Below are positions 1-6,193 of a DNA stretch of 35,025 nucleotides, one piece after another. Every line of letters begins with the position of its first letter. The stretch's first letter is position 1. Below the pieces are notes generated by a model. That model had not been told where the DNA came from. It searched no databases and saw nothing but the letters and a program-made list of their open reading frames with translations. Location of the stretch: NCBI GenBank assembly GCA_964369405.1, contig CAYJGB010000019.1, forward strand, positions 1 through 35,025, in the 5' to 3' direction. This DNA comes from CAYJFG01 sp964369405. Its GTDB lineage: Bacteria > Bacillota > Clostridia > Oscillospirales > Acutalibacteraceae. A program made the translations under genes and the position numbers.

Positions 1-460
1 TATGAGTATATATTTCAAATACAATACCAAATGGATCTTCAACATAACACATTTTGTATGGCTTTTCATTTGGGTAGTATTCTTTAATCGGCATACGTTG
101 TTTCCCACCATGCGCTACAATTTTTTCTATCATACCTTCAATGTCAGGGTCTTGCACAGAAAAATGGAAAAGACCAGTGTTTTTGAATTCAAATGTTTGC
201 TTTTGTTGGTCATTATCAGCAAACTCAAATAACTCTATTCCAATTGCGTTTGATGTGACCATGTGAGCAATTTTAAAATCACCATGACCCTTTCCGAATA
301 CTTCCTCGCACATAATTCCGATTGCCGAAGTATTTTCCTCTTTGATAGTAGTTGGTTCCATAATAATATACCAACCCATAACCTCACTGTAAAACTTTAC
401 TGCCTGGTTTAAGTTAGGTACAGACAAACCTATATGAGAAAATGCTCTTGGATAATTCAT
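1..460 (-). CDS. VOC/glyoxalase-family protein, C-terminus cut by window edge
   Basis: Translating the minus strand from an ATG at 458-460 gives an open frame of about 153 residues that runs off the window. It begins MNYPRAFSHIGLSVPNL and contains the repeated beta-alpha-beta-beta-beta pattern of the vicinal oxygen chelate fold. The family signatures are HIGLSVPNLNQAVKFYSEVMGW at the N-terminus (two segments) and CYVEDPFGIVFEIYTH near the visible end, the usual VOC C-terminal strand. A perfect GGAGG lies 8 nt upstream of the ATG (469-473). VOC members include glyoxalases, dioxygenases and resistance proteins; the substrate cannot be told from sequence. It lies 77 nt downstream of an HxlR-type regulator in the same direction, with its own promoter between, which suggests regulation by that protein in response to an electrophile or similar stress. 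The stop codon lies outside the window. Confidence 0.85.
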   Translation of the reverse strand, partial: MNYPRAFSHIGLSVPNLNQAVKFYSEVMGWYIIMEPTTIKEENTSAIGIMCEEVFGKGHGDFKIAHMVTSNAIGIELFEFADNDQQKQTFEFKNTGLFHFSVQDPDIEGMIEKIVAHGGKQRMPIKEYYPNEKPYKMCYVEDPFGIVFEIYTH

Positions 461-490
461 TTACCCTACCTCCATATTTATTGTATTTCT

Positions 491-537
491 ATTATATCCA
501 AAAACAATAAATAAAACAATTACGTACTTTTTTGTAC
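491..537 (-). promoter_or_regulatory. Promoter of the VOC gene with adjacent GTAC-N6-GTAC operator-like site
   Basis: On the minus strand a TTGTTT -35 (514-519), 17-nt spacer and perfect TATAAT -10 (491-496) precede the VOC gene. Immediately upstream of the -35 lies GTAC-N6-GTAC (524-537), a symmetric site at the position where an activator or a repressor could act. Inference: it is a target of the HxlR-type protein encoded next door. Confidence 0.55.
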
Positions 538-879
538 CTATATGTCATCAAGAGTTATACCGTTTTCGTGTGCATATTCTTTCGAGAAATTACAAAAACC
601 CTCCACAAGTGGAATAAGCCCTTTGTATTGTGTTGATAATGAATATTCAACATTTAAGGGTTTTTCGCATACAACAGTTCTAATTAATATATTGCTTTGT
701 TCGAGTTCTTTTAGCTGAGTCACAAGCATTTTATGTGTTATATCTGAGATGCCTTTTTGTAATAATGAAAACCTATTATCTCCATTTAATATGTGCCACA
801 AAATTCTCATTTTCCATTTACCACCTAATAAGTCCATTGATAAAAGCAATGCGCATGTGTACTGGTCTTTTATTTTCAT
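538..879 (-). CDS. HxlR-family winged-helix transcriptional regulator
   Basis: The product is a 113-residue HxlR/DUF24-type regulator. It shows the family N-terminus with a single Cys (DQYTCALLLSMDLLGGKWK), the LGGKWKMRILW helix, and the wing region ending VCEKPLNVEYSLSTQYKGLIPL. Many members, such as YodB and HypR, sense electrophiles or oxidants through a Cys at this position, so C9 is a candidate sensor. A longer frame opens at 963, but I chose the ATG at 877-879. It has GTGAGGA 8 nt upstream, the family normally begins here, and a TATAAT at 964-969 would place the transcript start downstream of the longer start. The gene lies directly upstream of the VOC gene in the same orientation, the usual arrangement of this family with its target. 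Family assignment is strong; ligand unknown. Confidence 0.85.
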   Translation of the reverse strand: MKIKDQYTCALLLSMDLLGGKWKMRILWHILNGDNRFSLLQKGISDITHKMLVTQLKELEQSNILIRTVVCEKPLNVEYSLSTQYKGLIPLVEGFCNFSKEYAHENGITLDDI

Positions 880-963
880 ATTAAAATCCTCACTATATAA
901 AATTGTTGGAATAATAACCGATTTTAGATTTCTTCGATAGTTATCAAAAAATTTGCCTTTCAT

Positions 964-992
964 ATTATAACATAAACAATTACAGAAAGTCC
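964..992 (-). promoter_or_regulatory. Probable promoter of the HxlR-type regulator
   Basis: A perfect minus-strand TATAAT (964-969) has a weak GGACTT -35 (987-992) at 17 nt. It predicts a start near 957 and a leader of about 78 nt before the chosen ATG. Confidence 0.4.
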
Positions 993-1221
993 ATTAACGA
1001 AATTGTTCTTATAGTAAAATACAAATGCAAAATGTGAAATAAAAATATAGAAGAAAGAAAGAACACCTACTATTAAGCCTTAAAAAGTCGATTAATCTAT
1101 TAGTTTATAAGAAAGCTATATGGAAAAAGTAGAAAGGCGATTAGATTAGAGATAAAAAGAGTATATCACACTTCACTTTTTGCTGAGTGTATTTTTCTAT
1201 TACTATGTAATAAATTTACCA
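993..1221. other. Intergenic stretch, no gene seen
   Basis: Between the HxlR promoter and the terminator of the ECF-S gene I find no start codon with a ribosome binding site and no persuasive frame. A short plus-strand stretch around 1085-1180 reads as broken coding sequence with several stops and might be gene debris, but it matches nothing I recognise. Confidence 0.4.
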
Positions 1222-1257
1222 TAAAAAAACTGGATTGTTTTATAACAACCCAGTTTT
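1222..1257 (-). terminator. Rho-independent terminator of the ECF-S gene
   Basis: On the minus strand AAACTGGGTTGTT pairs with AACAATCCAGTTT (one G-U pair) around a 5-nt loop and is followed by a run of six U. It lies about 35 nt past the stop codon. Confidence 0.8.
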
Positions 1258-1290
1258 CTATTTGTGAATATTTATTTTTTACTAATCAGA

Positions 1291-1848
1291 TTAATGTATT
1301 ATATTTGCTTTTGTTAAAAATGACTTTATTGGTTTAATCAATGGAATAACTATTACTCCAGCTACTACTACTTGTGATACATTTGCTACTATTGAAAAAA
1401 CAGGTGTTATAAAATCTCCGTTTAATAAAATTACTTCTGCAAAGTAATAACCTACTACTTTTATTAATAAAGCAATTACTATTGCAAAAACATACCATTG
1501 AATTTGAGAATGTTTTTCTGCAATTAGACCAATCACATATCCCATTATTCCAACAATAATTAATGTGTATGGTGCCCATATAGCATATGGTGAGAATAAA
1601 TCAAACAATGCCATACCTATTCCACCTGCAAGAGCTCCTACTCTTTTACCGAATAATATAGCTCCTACAAACATAGGAATATTACCTAAATGCGTTAAAC
1701 CACCACTACCTAATCCAGGTATCTGTATAGGTAAAAATGCTATAAACATATATGTTAAAGCTATAAATAAAGCCGTAACAATTGTCGCTACCACGGTACT
1801 TCTAAATACAAAGACATTTGTACTTAATTCTTTTGTTTTTTTATTCAT
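1291..1848 (-). CDS. ECF transporter S component (substrate-binding membrane subunit)
   Basis: The product is a 185-residue, very hydrophobic protein with about five or six membrane spans. It has the signature of energy-coupling-factor S subunits of the PF07155 type: GGLTHLGNIPMFVGAILFG followed by GALAGGIGMALFDLFSPYAI and APYTLIIVGIMGYVIG. Such proteins bind a vitamin or related small molecule and dock onto a shared EcfA/A'/T module, which is not encoded here. The substrate cannot be read from sequence; relatives are linked to pyridoxine, hydroxymethylpyrimidine or riboflavin-like compounds. The ATG has AAGGGGCG upstream. Its promoter overlaps the terminator of the preceding dockerin gene, so it seems to be a separate unit. 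Family sure, substrate unknown. Confidence 0.85.
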   Translation of the reverse strand: MNKKTKELSTNVFVFRSTVVATIVTALFIALTYMFIAFLPIQIPGLGSGGLTHLGNIPMFVGAILFGKRVGALAGGIGMALFDLFSPYAIWAPYTLIIVGIMGYVIGLIAEKHSQIQWYVFAIVIALLIKVVGYYFAEVILLNGDFITPVFSIVANVSQVVVAGVIVIPLIKPIKSFLTKANIIH

Positions 1849-1862
1849 TTTAAACGCCCCTT

Positions 1863-1902
1863 AAAAAATAATATTCCATGGTTTCACCCATAGAATATTA
1901 TT
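1863..1902 (-). terminator. Terminator of the LRR/dockerin gene
   Basis: Read from the upstream dockerin gene, the same inverted repeat forms a 15-bp stem with 6-nt loop followed by six U (A-run at 1863-1868 on the plus strand). Together these make a good intrinsic terminator about 50 nt past the dockerin stop codon. Confidence 0.65.
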
Positions 1903-1927
1903 ATACATAAAATTAAATTTTTTGCAA
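1867..1927 (-). promoter_or_regulatory. Promoter of the ECF-S gene overlapping a 15-bp inverted repeat
   Basis: On the minus strand a TTGCAA -35 (1922-1927), 16-nt spacer and TATAAT -10 (1900-1905) precede the ECF-S gene. The -10 overlaps the right arm of an inverted repeat (1867-1881 and 1888-1902, one mismatch, 6-nt loop), so the dyad spans the predicted start site. It could serve as a repressor operator. Confidence 0.55.
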
Positions 1928-1951
1928 CATATTAAAGCAGTTTGTTTATAA

Positions 1952-3577
1952 TTAAATTAACTTTGCTAAAACCATTTGAATATATACCACGTCAGATATA
2001 TTTACATTGCCATCGCCGTTAATATCTGCATATGCACTATCTACATCGCTTAACAAACTTATTTTAGCTAAATGTTGTTGTATTAATAATGCATCTGATA
2101 AATCGAGTTTTCCGTTATTATTTACATCGCCACTAATACGTTCTGGTTTTTTTCCATTATCTATTATTGTGTTTATCTCAGTTACTATTGAATCTATCTC
2201 ACCTTGTAATGCTATTTTATCATTATATATTGTTTTAGCTTTTTCTAGTGAAACTTTAAGAGCGTCTATACTTTCTTGTGTGTATTGGTCGCTTTCGTTT
2301 TCTATTATGTTTGTGGCTTTGCTTATAGTACTTTCAAGCTCTGTTTTATCTATATCATCTAATGATACAAATATTACATTATCCGTTCTGTTTGCATATG
2401 TTTGTGCTGTTGTGCCATTATATCCGTACACTAAAAGTTCACTAAACTTTGTAATACTGCTATTGTCTATGCTTGTTACACTTGCAGGAATATACATCTC
2501 TTTTAAACTTGGACTTTCTCCAAATACTCCGTTGCCTAGAGATACTGTTCCATCTGCTATAATAACTGTTTCTAAGTTAGGAATATTGAAAAACGATAAG
2601 AAATTATAATTTTTAATTCCACTCCCTGTAGTTATTTTCTTGATATTTTCACTTTGTGCAAAAGCACTGTTATATATTCTTGTTACAGAATCAGGTATAG
2701 TTATCTCTGATGTTAGTGGACAGTTGTAAAATGCATAGTCGCCTATATATTCTACACTTGAGCCTATTTCTACTGATGTTAAATTTGTACAGTTAGTAAA
2801 TTGGAAGTCATTTATTCTTTCTACTGAGTCACCTATAATTATGCTTTCTAGCCCTGTTCCTTGCACATCTATGTTATTATATTCTGCTTGTGAAAAATCA
2901 AAGCCTTCTATACTTGTAAGTCCATCACCAGTATCTACTGTTTTAAGACCTGTGCAACCTCTAAATGCATCTGTGCCCATAGTAGTAACACTATCTGGTA
3001 TTACAATTTCTTCAAGTTTAGGACACTCACTAGCAAAATAATCAGGCAATACTGTTGTTCCTTCTGGAATTGATATGCTTTTTAATTCTGGGTTTTTACT
3101 AAATAATGACTTACTACCTTCTATAATGCCTCCGTTAACTGTTGCTGTTTCTAAATTATCACAAAGAGCAAAAGCACCACTTCCTATTTGTTCTACTGAT
3201 GATGGAATTGTTATTTCAGTTATACCTGTATTTACAAAAGACATATCTCCTATTGTTTTTAGAGTATCTGGTAAAACAACTTTTGTTATATGTTCTGAAT
3301 TATAAAAAGTTAGTCTTTTTATACTTACTACTGTAGAATTATCAATTTTACTAGGTATAATTATTTCTTCATCATCTCTTGCAAAATATGATAAATCATC
3401 TATTCTGCAAGTTTTGTGGTCTGGGTCTAAGTATGATATTATAAATCCTGATGGGCCATGGTCAACTCCACCATATGTAGTTTCGTCTTCAAGTGCGCTT
3501 ACGGTAAAAGCTAGGCTAGATACCGATATTAATAATAAAACTGCTAAAAATACTGATATTACTTTTTTTGTTTTCAT
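1952..3577 (-). CDS. Secreted BspA-type leucine-rich repeat protein with FIVAR-like segment and type I dockerin
   Basis: The 541-residue product has a signal peptide (about residues 1-29). From about 60 to 400 follows a series of BspA/TpLRR repeats of the form 'LxxVxIPdSVTxIgxxAFxxCxxL' (for example EITIPDSVTRIYNSAFAQS). About 405-475 is a helical segment with the FIVAR-like pattern YTQESIDALKVSLEKAK. The C-terminus is a type I dockerin with two calcium loops, DVNNNGKLDLSD (484-495) and DINGDGNVNISD (518-529). Dockerins bind cohesins, so the protein may dock to a surface scaffold; BspA repeats commonly mediate adhesion. No catalytic domain is visible. GGAGA lies 8 nt upstream of the ATG and overlaps the stop of the DHHW gene, so the two are co-transcribed. 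Domain assignments are strong; the binding partner is not known. Confidence 0.9.
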   Translation of the reverse strand: MKTKKVISVFLAVLLLISVSSLAFTVSALEDETTYGGVDHGPSGFIISYLDPDHKTCRIDDLSYFARDDEEIIIPSKIDNSTVVSIKRLTFYNSEHITKVVLPDTLKTIGDMSFVNTGITEITIPSSVEQIGSGAFALCDNLETATVNGGIIEGSKSLFSKNPELKSISIPEGTTVLPDYFASECPKLEEIVIPDSVTTMGTDAFRGCTGLKTVDTGDGLTSIEGFDFSQAEYNNIDVQGTGLESIIIGDSVERINDFQFTNCTNLTSVEIGSSVEYIGDYAFYNCPLTSEITIPDSVTRIYNSAFAQSENIKKITTGSGIKNYNFLSFFNIPNLETVIIADGTVSLGNGVFGESPSLKEMYIPASVTSIDNSSITKFSELLVYGYNGTTAQTYANRTDNVIFVSLDDIDKTELESTISKATNIIENESDQYTQESIDALKVSLEKAKTIYNDKIALQGEIDSIVTEINTIIDNGKKPERISGDVNNNGKLDLSDALLIQQHLAKISLLSDVDSAYADINGDGNVNISDVVYIQMVLAKLI

Positions 3578-3592
3578 AAATAAGTCTCCTTT

Positions 3593-4780
3593 TTAAAATA
3601 ATGTGTCCATATTTGCAAGTTGTATAGGTGTATTTGCACTCATAATGCCGTTTATAAATAATACGTCTGTAATTTCGTTTTCTTCACAATAATCAACTAA
3701 ATTACCCTCATAATGTCTAAAGTCTATAATATGTGTTTCATCATAATTATATGCAAAATATGGTGAAATTGCATTTCCGTATGATTCTTTAACTATAACA
3801 ATTTTTTCGCCTGAATTATTAGTATTATTATTAATAACTGTTAGAGGATTGTCACCCCATATAAACACTCCATAAGTGTTACTTCCAGCTGTTGCCATAT
3901 CATAATACATATTTACTGGGTCTAGAGATATATCTGGAATTGTACAAGTGTAATCTCCTGGGAACTCATAATAATCTACAGTATCTGGATTGCTTGACAG
4001 TCTAGTATCTTGAGTTAATGTAAAGAATGAACCTACAAAACCTTCAACAGAATTTTTAGTTGCATCTTCTAAATTGAAAGGCTCTTTGTCTACAGCTTTC
4101 ATAAAATCTGAATACGCATAATATGCACCTAATCCAGTCCAGTGATGGTCTGTGTTAAAATATAAATATTCAGTTTTATGCTCGTTTAATGTGTTATAGA
4201 TATCTATATATTTTACATTATCAGTGTATTTATCATATATCGCTTTTGTGTTGTCACGTTGAGATAATGTATCACTGTTATTTTCTAGCTCAGCTTGCAA
4301 TCTATCTGGAAGTCCAAACTCTGTATGGTTAGGCACAACCATATTATACACATTATAGTCACTTCCAAGTTGCTCGCTGTAACTTGAAATCTTATCTGCG
4401 TATGCTGTTGCTGATGACTGTGAACCAAAGAAAAGTTCAAACGCTGAGTTGTTCCATATGTACACTCCGTTTACAAATTCTCCATCTTGACCGTTGTCCT
4501 CAATTGGCGTTACCTGACTAATGCTATCACTAGGTGCTGAAGTTTCTGCTTCAGTTACTGGTGGTGTTGTTGCAGCAGTTGTAGGCGATGTATCACTAGA
4601 TTTATCATCACTTACACAACTTGAAATACTACTAATTATTACTGCTATAATAATTATAAATACAACTATTGCTGATGCATAAAAAATATACTTGTTACGC
4701 TTTTTTCTTTTTCTCATTTCTAGTCTACGCAACTCTCTTCTGTGTTGTTGACGTCGTCTAAAAACTTCATCTCTATCCAT
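3593..4780 (-). CDS. DHHW-family membrane-anchored envelope protein (AlgX/SGNH-like)
   Basis: The 395-residue product has a basic cytoplasmic N-terminus (RRRQQHRRELRRLEMRKRKK), one membrane span (about 30-52) and a Ser/Thr/Pro-rich linker. The extracytoplasmic domain carries the diagnostic motif YFNTDHHWTGLGAY (DHHW at about 211-214) and the late KIVIVKESYGNAI segment. This matches the DHHW family, related to AlgX/AlgJ-type SGNH acyltransferases, which usually accompany an MBOAT acyltransferase and modify exported polysaccharides. No MBOAT gene is present in the window, which is unusual for the family. It is the first gene of a two-gene unit with the LRR/dockerin protein (16 nt gap), diverging from spoVAD. 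Family assignment is strong; acyl transfer is inference. Confidence 0.85.
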   Translation of the reverse strand: MDRDEVFRRRQQHRRELRRLEMRKRKKRNKYIFYASAIVVFIIIIAVIISSISSCVSDDKSSDTSPTTAATTPPVTEAETSAPSDSISQVTPIEDNGQDGEFVNGVYIWNNSAFELFFGSQSSATAYADKISSYSEQLGSDYNVYNMVVPNHTEFGLPDRLQAELENNSDTLSQRDNTKAIYDKYTDNVKYIDIYNTLNEHKTEYLYFNTDHHWTGLGAYYAYSDFMKAVDKEPFNLEDATKNSVEGFVGSFFTLTQDTRLSSNPDTVDYYEFPGDYTCTIPDISLDPVNMYYDMATAGSNTYGVFIWGDNPLTVINNNTNNSGEKIVIVKESYGNAISPYFAYNYDETHIIDFRHYEGNLVDYCEENEITDVLFINGIMSANTPIQLANMDTLF

Positions 4781-4969
4781 ATATAAATCAAACCTCCAAA
4801 ATATCGTTTATTACTTCATTATACTACAAAATATATCTCTTTTCAATTGATATTAATAATATTTTTGTTGATGCAAAAACAACCTAAATTCAAAAAAATC
4901 AAAATATAGAATTATTTAAAAAAATTAAACAATAATATAAATATTAATGATTTAGGGAGATAGGAAATT

Positions 4970-5983
4970 ATGGCATATAAATTAGGAAAAAATACATTAA
5001 AAATGGAGCATAATCCAAGTATAATAGGTTATGCAGCAGTAGTAGGTAAAGAAGAAGCGAATGGACCATTAAAAGATAGTTTTGATAAGATATTTTATGA
5101 TGAATTGTGGGGAGAAGAAACGTTTGAAAAGGCAGAGGCAAAAATTCAAACACAAGCAGTGAGTATTGCGCTAAATAAAGCTTGCTTAAAAGCAGAAGAA
5201 ATTGATGTAATATTTGCAGGTGACTTGCTAAATCAATGTATATCCTCGAGTTTTGGGCTTAAAGGATACAATATACCATTTTTAGGGCAGTATGGCGCAT
5301 GTTCGACTATGGCGCAAACGCTTATGATGTCAGCAATATTTACAGATAGTGGTTGTGCAATAAATGCTTGTGCTGTAACATCATCACATTTCTGTAGTGC
5401 AGAAAGGCAATTTAGATTTCCGCTTGAGTATGCAGGACAGAAAACACCATCATCACAACATACAATAACAGGTGGAGGCTGTGCAGTAGTAAGTATAAAT
5501 GGAGATAGTAGCAAGCCTAAAATAAATGCAGTAACTATAGGAAAGATAGTAGATTTAGGAATAAAAGATGCGAATAATATGGGGGCAGCGATGGCACCAG
5601 CAGCAAGCGAAGTAATAAAAACATTTTTGCTAGATACCAATACAAAAGCGAGTGATTATGATATGATAATCACTGGTGATTTAGGATTAGTAGGCTCTAA
5701 GTTACTAATTGAGTTATTAGAAAAAGAAAATATAAACATCAATAGTAACCATAAGGATTGTGGACTTATGATTTTTGACACTAAGAGTCAAGGGGTGCAT
5801 TCTGGTGGTTCTGGTTGTGGCTGTAGTGCAAGTGTATTATGTTCATTTATATTAAATCATTTGAGTAGTAAAAACGTTAAAAACATATTATTTGTAGCAA
5901 CAGGAGCGTTAATGTCTTCTACGTCATCACAACAAGGAAATTCGATACCAGCTATTGCGCATTTAGTAAATATAATAATATAA
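4970..5983 (+). CDS. spoVAD: Stage V sporulation protein AD
   Basis: The 337-residue product matches the full length of SpoVAD, a thiolase-fold protein needed for dipicolinic acid uptake into the forespore. Recognisable family segments are ANGPLKDSFDKIFYDELWGEETFEKAE (in parts), FAGDLLNQCISSSFGL, PFLGQYGACSTMAQ, SSHFCSAERQFRFPLEYAGQ, NMGAAMAPAA, ITGDLGLVGSKL and the C-terminal FVATGALMSSTSSQQGNSIPAIAH. The thiolase-like Cys sits in GACST. The start has AGGGAGATAGG upstream. In most spore formers spoVAD lies between spoVAC and spoVAE; neither is here, and the flanking genes are divergent (DHHW) and convergent (VanW). The gene indicates a sporulating host. I could not find a convincing sigma-F/G promoter in the 190-nt upstream gap. 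Confidence 0.95.
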   Translation: MAYKLGKNTLKMEHNPSIIGYAAVVGKEEANGPLKDSFDKIFYDELWGEETFEKAEAKIQTQAVSIALNKACLKAEEIDVIFAGDLLNQCISSSFGLKGYNIPFLGQYGACSTMAQTLMMSAIFTDSGCAINACAVTSSHFCSAERQFRFPLEYAGQKTPSSQHTITGGGCAVVSINGDSSKPKINAVTIGKIVDLGIKDANNMGAAMAPAASEVIKTFLLDTNTKASDYDMIITGDLGLVGSKLLIELLEKENININSNHKDCGLMIFDTKSQGVHSGGSGCGCSASVLCSFILNHLSSKNVKNILFVATGALMSSTSSQQGNSIPAIAHLVNIII

Positions 5984-5989
5984 ATGTAG

Positions 5990-6140
5990 TAGTGCATTGC
6001 TGTTTTAATACCCTAAGCATTAAGTAACATAAAAGTATTGTCCATTTCTCAAAGTGGTGGTGTTTAATGCACAGCCTTAAGGGTTTGCTCTTGACAGTGA
6101 GAGTCAAGCGACTTTTAAGGAGTAAATTCTATAAAAATAA
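5990..6140 (+). ncRNA. Possible structured non-coding RNA or dispersed element
   Basis: After spoVAD lies a stretch with no frame but visibly higher GC than its surroundings and several complementary segments. GTGCATT (about 5991) pairs with AATGCAC (about 6067), GCATTAA (about 6017) competes for the same TTAATGC, and CTTGAC-N7-GTCAAG forms a local stem (about 6091-6109). A terminator hairpin follows at 6145-6178. It resembles no riboswitch class I know and no plus-strand gene follows, so an sRNA, an extended spoVAD 3' region or a dispersed repeat are all possible. Confidence 0.25.
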
Positions 6141-6144
6141 CAGA

Positions 6145-6190
6145 GCTGTCGCAGATGATTTTACTCACTTACGACAGCCTTTTGCTAATA
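6145..6190. terminator. Bidirectional terminator hairpin between spoVAD and the VanW gene
   Basis: GCTGTCG (6145-6151) pairs with CGACAGC (6172-6178) around an internal segment GCAGATGATTTTACTCA. It is followed by CTTTTGC on the plus strand and by a U-rich stretch on the minus strand. The hairpin is closely related in sequence, including the loop, to the one at 28893-28932. Confidence 0.7.
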
Positions 6191-6193
6191 ATA

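Noticed and set aside
2..232. Plus-strand open frame at the left edge
   Set aside because: It lies antisense to the VOC gene, which has family motifs and a perfect ribosome binding site.
4861..4969. Sigma-G or sigma-F promoter for spoVAD
   Set aside because: TGCAAAA and CAAAATA occur, but their spacing (about 22 nt) does not fit the consensus.
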